Shown here in pieces: positions 26,317 to 35,645 of a stretch of 64,000 nt of DNA. The notes beneath the pieces were generated by a model. That model made no database searches. It worked only from the letters and a program-made list of their open reading frames with translations, and was not told where the DNA came from. The translations under genes and the position numbers were made by a program. Origin of the DNA: Parasulfuritortus sp036391875 (GTDB lineage Bacteria; Pseudomonadota; Gammaproteobacteria; Burkholderiales; Thiobacillaceae); contig DASVZA010000023.1 of assembly GCA_036391875.1 (NCBI GenBank), positions 22,730 to 86,729 on the forward strand, written 5' to 3'. The first letter of the stretch is position 1; every line of letters begins with the position of its first letter.

Positions 26317-29028
26317 CAGGCCCCAGGCCCGGTGCAGTTGTGCCGCGTCCATGGGACGGCCGAACAGATAGCCCTGGGCCACCAGGCATCCTTCACGGCG
26401 CAGGTGTTCGGCCTGGGTTGCCTGTTCGACGCCCTCGGCCACCACGTCCAGTCCCAGGTTGCGGCCCAGGGCGATGATGGTGCGGACGATGGCCAGGTCG
26501 TCGTCGTTCGTGCCCAGGTCGCGGACGAAGGACTGGTCGATCTTGAGCCGGTTGAGCGGCAATTGCTTCAGATAGCTGAGCGAGGAGTAGCCGGTGCCGA
26601 AGTCGTCGACCGCCAGCTGCACGCCCATCTCGCGCAGGCCGCTCAATACGGAGATGGCGTCGTCGGTCTGGCGCATGATCATCGATTCGGTCACTTCCAG
26701 TTCCAGCCTTTCCGAGCGCAGGCCGGTTTCCTCCAGGATGCGCGCCACCTGATCGAGCAGCTGGCTGCGTTCCAGTTGCCGGACCGACAGATTGACCGAG
26801 ATGCGCGGCACATCCAGTTGGGCGGCTTGCCAATCGACCGCCTGGCGGCAGGCCTCGCGGAGCACCCAGGCGCCGATTTCGCCGATCAGGCCGATTTCCT
26901 CGGCGGCCGGGATGAACCGCGCCGGGGGGACCAGGCCCAGTTCGGGGTGGTGCCAGCGCAGCAGCGCCTCCACGCCCAGGAGGGAACCGGTCGCGATGTC
27001 GACCTGGGGCTGGTAGTGGAGGGTGAATTCGTTGCGCCCGAGCGCACCGCGCAAGGCATGTTCCAGGTGGGTGCGTTCCAGAATCCGGTCGGTCATCTCC
27101 GGCGCGTAGAACTGGTAGTTGTTGCGGCCCAGGGCCTTGGCCTGGTACATCGCCAGGTCGGCATTGCTGACCAGGGTGTCGACATCGCCGCCGTCGCTCG
27201 GAAACAGGCTGATGCCAATGCTGGCGGTGACGAATATCTCGCTGTCCGCGACGAAGAAGGGCTGCTCGAACAAGGCCAGCAGCTTGCCGGCGACCCTGGC
27301 CGCCTGTTCGGGCGTGGCCGAGTCCTCGACCAGGACGATGAATTCGTCGCCGCCCAGGCGAGCCAGGGTGTCGCCGCTGCGGATCTGTTTTTCCATCTTG
27401 GTGGCGACGATGCGGAGCAGTTCGTCGCCCACGCTGTGGCCGAGCGAGTCGTTCACGTCCTTGAAGCGGTCCAGGTCGAGGAACAGCACGGCCCGGCCGC
27501 GCCCGTCGCGCCGGGCGTGCTGGATGCTCTGTTCCAGCCGGCTGCGCAGCAGGGAGCGGTTGGGCAGGCCGGTGAGCGGATCGTGATGGGCCAGGAATTC
27601 CTGGGCGGCCTGGGCTCGCTTGACGCTGGAGATGTCGCTGAACACGCCGACGTAGTGGGTGGTCTGGCCGTCGGCGTCGTTGACGCTGCTGATGGTGAGC
27701 CATTCCGGGTAGATCTCGCCGTTCTTGCGCTGGTTCCAGATTTCACCCTGCCAGGTGCCGGTGTCCTTCAGGTCGCGCCATAGGGCTTGATAGAAGGTCG
27801 GGTTCTGCCGGCCGGAGTGGAGCAGGGCGGGGGTGTGGCCCAGCACTTCATGCTCCTCGTAGCCGGTCAGCGCGGTGAAGGCCGGATTGACGGTCAGAAT
27901 GCGGGCTTTGGCATCGGTGATGATGACGCCCTCGGCCGTGTTTTCGAATACCCGGGCGGATTGGCGCAGCTTGTCGACGGACTCCCGACGCTGCGCTTCG
28001 CGGGCGAAATTCTCCATGGCGAAGCTCAGGTCCATGGCCATTTCCTCCAGCAGCTTGGCGATGTCCGGACTGAAGAAATTCGCCTCGTCGGCGTAGAAAC
28101 TGATCGCCCCGATCGTTTTCCGGCTGCAGATCAAAGGGTAGGTGGCGCATGAACGGATGCCGGCCTCGTCGGCCGCTTCGGTCCAGTCGCAGGTTTCCGG
28201 ATCGCCGGTGATGTCGTTGCAGATGATCTTTTTGCCGTCCTGGATGGACTGGACGGTGGGGCTGATCTTTTCCGGGCCGAGCAGGGCAGCCTGCAGGTTG
28301 GCAATGCAGTCCGCGTCGAAGCCCTGGTAGGCGGCCGGATGGATCACGCCCTTGTCCGCGTCGAGCAGGGAGACGACGCAACCTTGCAGACCGCCGACGT
28401 GGACGGCGATGCGGCAGATGTCGGCGAACAGGTGTTCGGCGTCGGTCGCGCGGACGATGCATTGGTTGGAATCGCTCAGGGTGGCGTACATCCGGGTGAC
28501 GCGCTGCAGTTCCAGTTCGGCCGTCTTGCGCAGGGTGCTGTCCCGGTTGACCCCGCGCTGGCCGAGATAGGTGCCGTCGGCCCGGTGGATGGCGCAGCAG
28601 ACATGGGTGATCCAGCGGATCTCGCCTGATTTGGTGACGATCCGGAAATCCAGCGTTTCCTGGTCGAGCAAGGCGTGCCGCAGGGCCGCATCGTGGTGCT
28701 GCGCATACGGTTCCAGGTCGTCGGGATGGATGATCCGGTGCATCAGTTCGGCATCGGCCAGGAATTCCTCGGCCGCATAGCCGGTCAGGGCTTTGCAGGA
28801 AGGCGAGACGTACAGGTAGCGGTTGTCCGGGGCCAGCCAGTATTCCCAGTCGGGTGCCGTGTTGGCCAGGATGCGGTAGCGTTCCAGGCGGTCGTCGAGA
28901 AGACGGTGGGCCGCGTCGGGATCGCCGTCCTGGATGAGTGCGAGCATCCGCGGCCAGAGGTCGCCGGCGGCGAACGGCGTCGGCGAGTCGGCATCGAGGT
29001 CATGGCTGCAGGGGCCGTTGCGGTGCAT
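26308..29028 (-). CDS. PAS-GAF-PAS-GGDEF-EAL cyclic-di-GMP signalling protein
   Basis: A 906-residue soluble multi-sensor protein. Domains in order: PAS about 45-165, GAF about 185-345, PAS about 352-475, GGDEF about 475-640, EAL about 650-895. The cyclase site is intact (DLDRFKDVNDSLGH, GGDEF at 559-563) with a normal inhibitory site RSGD at 550-553. The phosphodiesterase motifs EAL (687-689), DDFGTGYSSLSYLK and AEGVE are present. Both activities are therefore possible. The N-terminal PAS has the block WEYWLAPDNRYLYVSPSCKALTG-like sequence of PAS fold-3 domains. A short ORF with a near-ideal ribosome site ends 14 bases before its ATG at 29028. Confidence 0.93.
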   Translation of the reverse strand: MHRNGPCSHDLDADSPTPFAAGDLWPRMLALIQDGDPDAAHRLLDDRLERYRILANTAPDWEYWLAPDNRYLYVSPSCKALTGYAAEEFLADAELMHRIIHPDDLEPYAQHHDAALRHALLDQETLDFRIVTKSGEIRWITHVCCAIHRADGTYLGQRGVNRDSTLRKTAELELQRVTRMYATLSDSNQCIVRATDAEHLFADICRIAVHVGGLQGCVVSLLDADKGVIHPAAYQGFDADCIANLQAALLGPEKISPTVQSIQDGKKIICNDITGDPETCDWTEAADEAGIRSCATYPLICSRKTIGAISFYADEANFFSPDIAKLLEEMAMDLSFAMENFAREAQRRESVDKLRQSARVFENTAEGVIITDAKARILTVNPAFTALTGYEEHEVLGHTPALLHSGRQNPTFYQALWRDLKDTGTWQGEIWNQRKNGEIYPEWLTISSVNDADGQTTHYVGVFSDISSVKRAQAAQEFLAHHDPLTGLPNRSLLRSRLEQSIQHARRDGRGRAVLFLDLDRFKDVNDSLGHSVGDELLRIVATKMEKQIRSGDTLARLGGDEFIVLVEDSATPEQAARVAGKLLALFEQPFFVADSEIFVTASIGISLFPSDGGDVDTLVSNADLAMYQAKALGRNNYQFYAPEMTDRILERTHLEHALRGALGRNEFTLHYQPQVDIATGSLLGVEALLRWHHPELGLVPPARFIPAAEEIGLIGEIGAWVLREACRQAVDWQAAQLDVPRISVNLSVRQLERSQLLDQVARILEETGLRSERLELEVTESMIMRQTDDAISVLSGLREMGVQLAVDDFGTGYSSLSYLKQLPLNRLKIDQSFVRDLGTNDDDLAIVRTIIALGRNLGLDVVAEGVEQATQAEHLRREGCLVAQGYLFGRPMDAAQLHRAWGLAH

Positions 29029-29042
29029 GGCGAATCAGACCT

Positions 29043-29108
29043 CTAGGGGGTATTCGTCTGCAGGTGGGGTGCCCGCTCCGGGTGGGGGGCGATGAGGCCG
29101 GGCAGCAT
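29043..29108 (-). CDS. Possible 21-residue leader peptide upstream of the GGDEF-EAL gene
   Basis: ATG 29108 opens a 21-codon frame (MLPGLIAPHPERAPHLQTNT plus P) ending in TAG at 29043. GGAGG lies 8 bases before its ATG, a better ribosome site than that of the following 906-residue gene, whose AGAGG is about 12 bases from its ATG and lies at the leader's own stop. The two frames differ. This arrangement suggests a translated leader that delivers ribosomes to the main gene, but no conservation could be tested. Confidence 0.4.
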   Translation of the reverse strand: MLPGLIAPHPERAPHLQTNTP

Positions 29109-29288
29109 CAGGTTTTCCTCCGTTTTGTGTCGTTATCGAACCCGGCGATGCTCGGGCTCGTTCCGGCCTGCAGGGAGGGCTGCCATGCCCCTTTCCGCCG
29201 AAATGGTTTTTTCGCTAGTTTAGTTGAAACTCGGTCCGCGATGTTGTTAATAGTGCGGCCGGGCCCGGCGTGGCCGGCATGTTTTCCC

Positions 29289-29780
29289 TCAGGGAGGGCT
29301 TTGTTCCCGCAGAATGCGGCGAGCGCCGACGAAATGTTTGGCCCAGTAACTGTTGTCCAGGCTGGAGACCATGACTTCCTTGCCTTCCCGACTGCTGGCA
29401 TGGATGAAGTTGCCGTCGCCGGCGTAGATGCCGACATGGGAGAAACGCTGCTTGAGGGTATGGAAGAACACCAGGTCGCCGGGCTGCAGGTCATCCTTCT
29501 TGACCGGCGTCCCGTTCTGGCTGAGCGCCTTGGCGCTGTGGGGCAGGTTGATGTCGACGGATTGTTTGTAGACGTAATGGACGAGGCCGCTGCAGTCGAC
29601 GCCCTTGGCCGGATCGGTGCCGCCCATCTTGTAGGGCGTGCCCAGGAGATTCATGGCGACCAGCAGGGTCTCGGCCCGTTTCTTCATCGCCTCCATGAGG
29701 CCGTCGCCATCGGCCCGTGCGCTTTGGGCGAACAGGCTGAGCAGCGTGGCAAACAGGATGACCGGGGCGAAGTGACGCAT
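29289..29780 (-). CDS. NlpC/P60 peptidoglycan hydrolase
   Basis: A periplasmic cysteine peptidase expected to cut cell-wall peptides. Starting at ATG 29780 the protein is 163 residues with signal peptide MRHFAPVILFATLLSLFA...SARA. The NlpC/P60 catalytic set is visible: VDCSGLVHYVYK with the cysteine, HVGIYAGDGNFIHAS with the two histidines. PYKMGG ahead of the cysteine is also typical. An upstream in-frame start at 29891 would add 37 residues ahead of the signal peptide and overlap the divergent gene, so 29780 is preferred. Confidence 0.92.
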   Translation of the reverse strand: MRHFAPVILFATLLSLFAQSARADGDGLMEAMKKRAETLLVAMNLLGTPYKMGGTDPAKGVDCSGLVHYVYKQSVDINLPHSAKALSQNGTPVKKDDLQPGDLVFFHTLKQRFSHVGIYAGDGNFIHASSREGKEVMVSSLDNSYWAKHFVGARRILREQSPP

Positions 29781-29889
29781 GGGCGATATTGAATAACAGA
29801 TTGAAACATTAAGCCATCCTGGCATAGGGTTGTCTACCATTACAAAAGGCGTGTGAAATGCCGATAGGCGCAGACTAAGGAGTGTTGCC

Positions 29890-30525
29890 ATGACGAACGA
29901 TTATGACGAAGTACGTGCCCCGGTACGGGAAGCGGCAAGCGAGGGGGGGGATCTGCGTGATCGGGTACGCAGCTTGGTGCTGCGGGCCATCATGGACCGC
30001 AAGGCCGATCCCAAGGCCATCGGCGGCGTCATGAGATCGGCGGTGGAAGGCTTGGGCGAAGGTTTCGGCAGCCACGCCGGCAATGCGGCCGATTCGTTGA
30101 AGACCGCCGTGGCCGGTGTCGATGAGGCCGTCGGCAAGAGCCTCTATGCCTTGAAGGTGGCATTGGAGGAAAGCTGGGACCAGGGACGCCGATTCGCCGA
30201 TAGCGACCTGCGCGAGGCCTACGATGCGGTGCGCGGCCTGGAAGACAATCTGCTCGGCACCTTGAAGACGACCGGCGAGAAGAGCAAGGGCGTGCTGAAG
30301 GATGAGTTCCAGCGTCTGGGCGAGCATCTGGGCCGGAACGGCACCGACACCCGCAGCCAGCTGCGCGATGTGCTCGAAGTCCTGACCCGCGAAATCGGCC
30401 AGGTGGCCGGCGGCGCGGCGCGGGACGTGAAGGCGGATGCCAAGGAAGCCGCCGGCCGTCTGGCCGCGGTGACTTCGGGTGTATTGCACGCGCTGGCCGA
30501 TGCGCTGGACGGAAAAAAAGACTAA
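29890..30525 (+). CDS. Helical amphipathic protein of unknown function
   Basis: A 211-residue highly charged, alanine-rich protein with no signal peptide. Repeating patterns such as SLKTAVAGVDEAVGKSLYALK and AARDVKADAKEAAGRLAAV suggest long amphipathic helices, reminiscent of phasins or apolipoprotein-like proteins; this is resemblance only. Its ATG has a good ribosome site (AAGGAGTG). It ends 15 bases before a UbiB/AarF-type kinase gene and is very likely co-transcribed with it, which would fit a role with lipids or membranes. Confidence 0.72.
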   Translation: MTNDYDEVRAPVREAASEGGDLRDRVRSLVLRAIMDRKADPKAIGGVMRSAVEGLGEGFGSHAGNAADSLKTAVAGVDEAVGKSLYALKVALEESWDQGRRFADSDLREAYDAVRGLEDNLLGTLKTTGEKSKGVLKDEFQRLGEHLGRNGTDTRSQLRDVLEVLTREIGQVAGGAARDVKADAKEAAGRLAAVTSGVLHALADALDGKKD

Positions 30526-30540
30526 GAACGCCTGACCTGA

Positions 30541-32220
30541 ATGCTGCGTGAAACCATTTCCATGGTGCGGGATCTGCCGCGCCTGCATGAGATCGCTTCG
30601 GTCCTGATCCGCTACGGCTGGGGCGATGTCGTCCGAGTGATGGGCTTGGCCAAGACGCTGGAGCGGGCCGGCAAGTTGCTGCATTGGCGGACCTCCGACG
30701 AGATCGCCAAACTCGATTTGCCGGTGCGGATCCGGATGGCCATGACCGATCTCGGCCCGACTTTCGTCAAATTGGGCCAGATTCTGGCCACCCGCGTGGA
30801 CGTATTCCCCCCTTCCTGGATCGCCGAGTTCGAACAGCTGCACAGCAAGGTGCCGCCGGTGCCGTTCGAAACCCTGCGCCCGGCTCTGGAGGCGAAATAC
30901 GGCAAGCCCCTGGAGGAGGTGTTCGACGAGATCGAGACGGTGCCGTTCGCCGCCGCCTCGATCGCCCAGGTGCATCGGGCCCGGCTCAAGGACGGTACCC
31001 GGGTCGTGCTCAAGCTGCGCCGACCCGACATCGTGGCCAAGGTGGAGGCCGACCTGCGCATCCTCGTTCATCTGGCCCGGCTGATCGAATTCGAGATGCC
31101 CGATTCCAGGCGCTACCGGCCGGTGCAGATCGTCGGCCAGTTGCGGCGTTCACTGATGCATGAGATGGATCTGGCCAAGGAGGCGCGCAACCTGGTCGTC
31201 TTCGGACGCGATTTCAAGGACGACGAAAGCGTGGTGATTCCGCGCGTCTATTGGGATTACTGCGGCGAGATCGTCAATGTCCAGCAAGAACTGCTGGGCA
31301 TCCCGGCCAACGACCTGCCCGCCGCCGTCGCCGCCGGCATGGATCTCAAGCTGCTGGCAGCCCGCGGCGCCGACGCGGTGCTCAAGATGATCCTGGTGCA
31401 TGGCCATTACCATGCCGACCCTCACCCGGGCAATGTGGTGTTCCTGGCGGGAAACCGGGTCGGCATCCTCGATTTCGGCATGGTCGGCCGGCTGACCGAA
31501 GTCCGGCGCGGGCAGATCACGGATTTCCTCGGGGCATTGATCAGGAAGGACGAGCAGGCGCTGTACAACGTGCTGGCGCTCTGGTCGGGCGATGCCGAGA
31601 TCGACGAGGACAAGCTGACCTTCGACCTGACCGAGGTCATCTTCAGCTACGACGACCTGCCGCTGCGGGAAATCCGCATCGGGCCGCTGTTGTCGGACGT
31701 GACCGCGGTCCTGCGGGAAAACAATCTGTCCATCCCGCCCGACCTGACCCTGCTGTTCAAGGCCTTGATCACCCTGGAGGGTTTCGGCCACCAGCTGGAT
31801 CCGGAGTTCCACATCGTCGATCACCTGGAGCCGTTCGTGCTGGAGGTGATGGAGGCCCGTTATTCGCCGGAGATGCTTTACCGCCGGCTCAGGCGGGGCC
31901 TGCGCGAGATCGGCGAGATGATCACCGGCCTGCCCAAGGATCTCTCGCATTTGCTGCGCCAGGCCCGACGCGGCCGCATCCGCATCGATCTCGACCTTAA
32001 GCGGCTGGACCATTTCGGGCTGCAGATCAACCATGCCGCCAACCGGCTGACCATGGGCGTGCTCACGGCCTCCCTGGTGGTCGGCTCGTCCATCGTCCTG
32101 ACCGTCAGGGGCGGGCCGGAACTGTTCGGCCTGCCGCTGTTCGGTTTCCTGGGCTTCCTGATCGCATTCTTCAACAGCCTCTGGATCCTCTGGTCCATCT
32201 GGCGCTCCGGCAAGGAGTGA
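30541..32220 (+). CDS. ABC1/AarF (UbiB-like) atypical protein kinase
   Basis: A 559-residue member of the UbiB/ADCK family, linked in bacteria to ubiquinone synthesis and lipid-soluble precursor handling. Seen: the KxGQ motif in PTFVKLGQILATR, the alanine-rich nucleotide loop AAASIAQVHRA, HGHYHADPHPGNVVF and the metal-binding VGILDFGMVGRL. Two C-terminal membrane helices end the protein (LTASLVVGSSIVLTV and LFGFLGFLIAFFNSLWIL). No other ubiquinone genes are adjacent, so I do not give it the name ubiB; it could be a paralogue. It follows the amphipathic helical gene by 15 bases. Confidence 0.9.
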   Translation: MLRETISMVRDLPRLHEIASVLIRYGWGDVVRVMGLAKTLERAGKLLHWRTSDEIAKLDLPVRIRMAMTDLGPTFVKLGQILATRVDVFPPSWIAEFEQLHSKVPPVPFETLRPALEAKYGKPLEEVFDEIETVPFAAASIAQVHRARLKDGTRVVLKLRRPDIVAKVEADLRILVHLARLIEFEMPDSRRYRPVQIVGQLRRSLMHEMDLAKEARNLVVFGRDFKDDESVVIPRVYWDYCGEIVNVQQELLGIPANDLPAAVAAGMDLKLLAARGADAVLKMILVHGHYHADPHPGNVVFLAGNRVGILDFGMVGRLTEVRRGQITDFLGALIRKDEQALYNVLALWSGDAEIDEDKLTFDLTEVIFSYDDLPLREIRIGPLLSDVTAVLRENNLSIPPDLTLLFKALITLEGFGHQLDPEFHIVDHLEPFVLEVMEARYSPEMLYRRLRRGLREIGEMITGLPKDLSHLLRQARRGRIRIDLDLKRLDHFGLQINHAANRLTMGVLTASLVVGSSIVLTVRGGPELFGLPLFGFLGFLIAFFNSLWILWSIWRSGKE

Positions 32221-32226
32221 GTTTCG

Positions 32227-32242
32227 GCCCCGTTTCCGGGGC
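32227..32242 (+). terminator. Small GC hairpin after the UbiB-like gene
   Basis: GCCCCG (32227-32232) and CGGGGC (32237-32242) form a 6-bp stem with a TTTC loop, six bases after the gene's stop codon. No T-tract follows, so termination here would be weak. It separates the UbiB-like unit from serC, which starts 130 bases later. Confidence 0.35.
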
Positions 32243-32371
32243 GACCCTGCCCGCGGCGGGCTCAGATTGGATAGAATGGCGCCTTCCTAGTGCGATTTCC
32301 CGGACTGGGATTGCATCAACGGCTTCGCGCTGCAGGCGACCGTGCATCACTGTGCAACCGTCAGAGGCAAC

Positions 32372-33454
32372 ATGGAACGAATCTACAATTTCAGTGCCGG
32401 GCCGGCCGTCCTGCCCCGCGAAGTGCTGGAGCAAGCCAGCGACGAATTGATGAACTGGCACGGCTGCGGCATGTCGGTCATGGAGATGAGCCACCGGGGC
32501 AAGGAATTCACCTCCATCCTGGAGGCGGCCGAAGCCGATTTGAGGTCGCTGCTCGGGATCCCGGCCAATTACAAGGTGCTGTTCCTGCAAGGCGGAGCCA
32601 CCCTGCAGTTCGCCCAGATTCCCATGAACCTGCTGGCCGGCGGCTCGGCCGACTACGTCGTGACCGGCGACTGGTCGAAGAAGGCCTGCAAGGAGGCACA
32701 GCGCTACGGCGCGGTGCGCCAGGTGGCCTCGACCGAAGCGGACGGCTTCACCTCCTTTCCGGCCTGGTCGGACCTGGACCTGGACCCGAATGCATCCTAC
32801 CTGCATCTGTGCACCAACGAGACCATCCGCGGCGTCGAGGTGTTCGATTTCGACAGCCTGCCGCAGGACGTGCCGCTGGTGTCCGACATGAGCTCGCACA
32901 TCCTGTCGCGGTCCATGGACGTGTCCCGCTTCGGCCTGATCTACGCCGGTGCCCAGAAGAACATCGGCCCGGCCGGGGTCTGCCTGGTCATCGTGCGCGA
33001 GGACCTGCTCGGCAAGGTGGCGCCGGGGACCCCGACCCTGCTCGACTACGCCATCCAGGCCGAGAATCACTCCATGCTCAACACGCCGCCCACCTTCGCC
33101 ATCTACATGGCCGGCCTGGTGTTCAAGTGGCTGGACCGGCAGGGTGGACTGGAGGCGATGGAGGCGCTCAACATCAGGAAGGCCGATCTGCTCTACGGGG
33201 TGATCGACCGCAGCGGCTTCTATCACAACCCGGTCCAGCCGGCCTTCCGCTCCCGCATGAACGTGCCGTTCACCCTGCGCGATCCGAAGCTGGACGAAAC
33301 CTTCATCGCTCAGGCCAAGCAGCACGGCATCCTGCAGATCAAGGGCCACAAGTCGGTGGGCGGCATGCGCGCTTCCATCTACAACGCCATGCCGCTGGAC
33401 GGCGTGCAGGTCCTGGCCGACTTCATGGTCGACTTCGAGCAGAAGCACGGCTGA
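32372..33454 (+). CDS. serC: Phosphoserine aminotransferase
   Basis: Transaminates 3-phosphohydroxypyruvate to phosphoserine and serves serine and pyridoxal phosphate synthesis. The 360-residue protein starts MERIYNFSAGPAVLP, the family N-terminus. The PLP lysine is in IYAGAQKNIGPAGV and a conserved loop near the C-terminus reads IKGHKSVGGMRASIYN. ATG 32372 has AGAGG five bases upstream; an earlier in-frame ATG at 32342 would add ten residues not seen in homologues. It heads the serC-pheA-hisC-tyrA-aroA-cmk run. Confidence 0.96.
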   Translation: MERIYNFSAGPAVLPREVLEQASDELMNWHGCGMSVMEMSHRGKEFTSILEAAEADLRSLLGIPANYKVLFLQGGATLQFAQIPMNLLAGGSADYVVTGDWSKKACKEAQRYGAVRQVASTEADGFTSFPAWSDLDLDPNASYLHLCTNETIRGVEVFDFDSLPQDVPLVSDMSSHILSRSMDVSRFGLIYAGAQKNIGPAGVCLVIVREDLLGKVAPGTPTLLDYAIQAENHSMLNTPPTFAIYMAGLVFKWLDRQGGLEAMEALNIRKADLLYGVIDRSGFYHNPVQPAFRSRMNVPFTLRDPKLDETFIAQAKQHGILQIKGHKSVGGMRASIYNAMPLDGVQVLADFMVDFEQKHG

Positions 33455-33465
33455 GCGGGGGACGG

Positions 33466-34530
33466 ATGAGCGACAAGCTACTCGAACTGCGCAATCGGAT
33501 CGATGCCCTGGACGACCAGCTTCTGGATCTGCTGAACCAGCGCGGAGCATTGGCCCAGGCGGTCGGCCACGCCAAGAACGGTGCGCCGATCTATCGGCCG
33601 GAGCGCGAGGCGCAGGTCGTGCGCCGGTTGCAGGCCGCCAACGCCGGACCGTTGCCGAACGAGGCCGTCGAGCGCCTGTTCAAGGAGATCATGTCCGCCT
33701 GCCGGTCGCTGGAACAGCCCATGACGATCGCCTACCTCGGCCCGGAGGGCACCTTTTCCGAGGCGGCGGCGGTCAAGCAGTTCGGCGGCAGCAGTCGGGG
33801 CATGCCGGTGGCCAGCATCGACGAGGTGTTCACCGCGGTCGAGGACGGCAGCGCCCATTACGGCGTGGTGCCGGTGGAGAACTCCAGCGAAGGCGCCATC
33901 GGCCGTACCCTGGATCTGCTGCTGGCCACCTCGTTGCGCATCTGCGGAGAGGTGATGCTGCGCGTGCGCCAGAACCTGCTCCGGAAGGGAGAAGGCCTGG
34001 ACGGCATCCGCGTGGTCTATTCCCATGCCCAGTCGCTGGGCCAGTGCCAGGGCTGGCTGAAGACCCATCTGCCCGGCGCGGAACGGGTCGCCGTGGCCAG
34101 CAACGCCGAGGCGGCCAGGCTGGCGGCCGAGCAGCCGGACGCCGCCGCCATCGCCGGCGAACACGCGGCCGAGCGCTACGGCCTCGCCGTGGTGGCGCCG
34201 GGCATCGAGGACGATGCCGCCAACACCACCCGTTTCCTGGTCCTGGGCCGGGACGAGACCGCCCCCTCGGGCAAGGACAAGACCTCGCTCGCCGTCTACG
34301 CCAAGAACAAGCCCGGCGCATTGCTGGAACTGATCGAGCCGTTCGCCCGCTTGGGCGTCGGCCTCAGCAAGCTGGAGTCCCGTCCGGCCCGCAGCGGCAG
34401 CTGGGAATACGTATTCTTCATCGACCTCGAAGGCCACTGCCGCGATGCCGGCGTGGCCGAGGCGCTCAAGGAGGCCGCCGGCCACGCCCTGTCGCTGAAG
34501 GTGCTGGGCGCCTATCCGACCGCATTGTAA
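33466..34530 (+). CDS. pheA: Bifunctional chorismate mutase/prephenate dehydratase
   Basis: Converts chorismate to prephenate and prephenate to phenylpyruvate in phenylalanine synthesis. The 354-residue protein has an AroQ-type mutase domain at 1-90 (LLELRNRIDALDDQLLDLL, IYRPEREAQVVRRL), a dehydratase domain (AYLGPEGTFSEAA, VPVENSSEGAIG, NTTRFLVLG) and a C-terminal ACT domain with GALLELIEPFARLG and the ESRP-like LESRPARSG that binds phenylalanine for feedback inhibition. It begins 11 bases after serC with a GGGGGA ribosome site. Confidence 0.97.
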   Translation: MSDKLLELRNRIDALDDQLLDLLNQRGALAQAVGHAKNGAPIYRPEREAQVVRRLQAANAGPLPNEAVERLFKEIMSACRSLEQPMTIAYLGPEGTFSEAAAVKQFGGSSRGMPVASIDEVFTAVEDGSAHYGVVPVENSSEGAIGRTLDLLLATSLRICGEVMLRVRQNLLRKGEGLDGIRVVYSHAQSLGQCQGWLKTHLPGAERVAVASNAEAARLAAEQPDAAAIAGEHAAERYGLAVVAPGIEDDAANTTRFLVLGRDETAPSGKDKTSLAVYAKNKPGALLELIEPFARLGVGLSKLESRPARSGSWEYVFFIDLEGHCRDAGVAEALKEAAGHALSLKVLGAYPTAL

Positions 34531-34544
34531 GCACGCCGAAACCC

Positions 34545-35645
34545 ATGTCATTGATCGATAAAGCCCCTGCGCACATCCGCGCCATCGCCCCTTATCAACC
34601 CGGCAAACCGATCGCGGAGCTGGCCCGCGAAATGGGCCTCGACGAGGCCGACATCGTCAAGCTGGCTTCCAACGAGAATCCGCTCGGCGCCAGCCCGCGT
34701 GCCCTGGCGGCGATCGAGAACGTGCTGATGGAACTGGCGCGCTACCCGGATGGCAACGGCTTCGACCTCAAGGCCGCGCTGTCCGCCCGGTTCGGCTTGG
34801 CAGCGGATCGAATCGTGCTCGGCAACGGCTCCAACGACGTTCTGGAAATGGCGGCCCGGGCCTTTCTCGCGCCGGGCAGCAGCGGCGTCTATTCGCAATA
34901 CGCCTTCGCCGTCTATCCGCTGGCGATCCAGGCCACCGGCGCGCGCGGCATCGAGGTGCCGGCGCGCGACTGGGGCCACGACCTCGACGCCATGCTCAAG
35001 GCGATCGAGCCGGACACCCGCATCGTGTTCGTTGCCAACCCGAACAATCCGACCGGCACCCTGGCGCCGTGGCACGAGATCGCGGCCTTCGTCGCGGCGG
35101 TCCCGGACGATGTGGCGGTGGTGCTGGACGAGGCCTATTACGAATACCTGGCCCCCGAGGTGCGCGGCGACAGCCCGAGCCTGCTCGGCAAGCATCCCAA
35201 CCTGATCGTGGCCCGGACCTTCTCCAAGGCCTACGGCCTGGCCGGCTTGCGGGTCGGCTACGCCCTGTGCGCGCCGGAAGTCGCCGGCCTGCTCAACAGA
35301 GTCCGACAGCCCTTCAACGTCAGCAACCTGGCCCAGGCGGCGGCGGTGGCGGCGCTGGAGGACACGGCCTTCCTGGAGGAATGCCTGGCCATCAACCGGA
35401 CCGGCATGGTCCAGCTCACAAAAGGCTTGGACCGGTTGGGTGTCGACTACATCCCCTCGCACGGCAATTTCGTCTGCTGCCGGGTGGGCGACGCCGCGGC
35501 CATCAACCGGGCGCTGCTCGAACGCGGCGTGATCGTCCGGCCGGTGGCCGGCTACGGCATGCCGGAGCACCTGCGGGTCAGCATCGGCCTGGAATCGGAA
35601 AACAGCCGCTTCCTGGAAGCTCTGGCCGAGGTGCTGGGCAAGTGA
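34545..35645 (+). CDS. hisC: Histidinol-phosphate/aromatic aminotransferase
   Basis: A PLP-dependent class I/II aminotransferase of the HisC family, 366 residues. The PLP lysine lies in ARTFSKAYGLAGLRVGY; ASNENPLGASP, FVANPNNPTGT and DEAYYEYLAPE are typical. In this pheA-hisC-tyrA setting the enzyme probably also transaminates phenylpyruvate and 4-hydroxyphenylpyruvate, the last step of phenylalanine and tyrosine synthesis (inference from context). It may be a second hisC copy besides one in a his operon elsewhere. Its stop overlaps the tyrA start by three bases. Confidence 0.94.
   Translation: MSLIDKAPAHIRAIAPYQPGKPIAELAREMGLDEADIVKLASNENPLGASPRALAAIENVLMELARYPDGNGFDLKAALSARFGLAADRIVLGNGSNDVLEMAARAFLAPGSSGVYSQYAFAVYPLAIQATGARGIEVPARDWGHDLDAMLKAIEPDTRIVFVANPNNPTGTLAPWHEIAAFVAAVPDDVAVVLDEAYYEYLAPEVRGDSPSLLGKHPNLIVARTFSKAYGLAGLRVGYALCAPEVAGLLNRVRQPFNVSNLAQAAAVAALEDTAFLEECLAINRTGMVQLTKGLDRLGVDYIPSHGNFVCCRVGDAAAINRALLERGVIVRPVAGYGMPEHLRVSIGLESENSRFLEALAEVLGK

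Noticed and set aside
29029..29288. Possible cyclic-di-GMP riboswitch upstream of the GGDEF-EAL gene
   Set aside because: I looked for the GEMM-type conserved core and tetraloop receptor on the minus strand and did not see them; only the short upstream ORF stands out.
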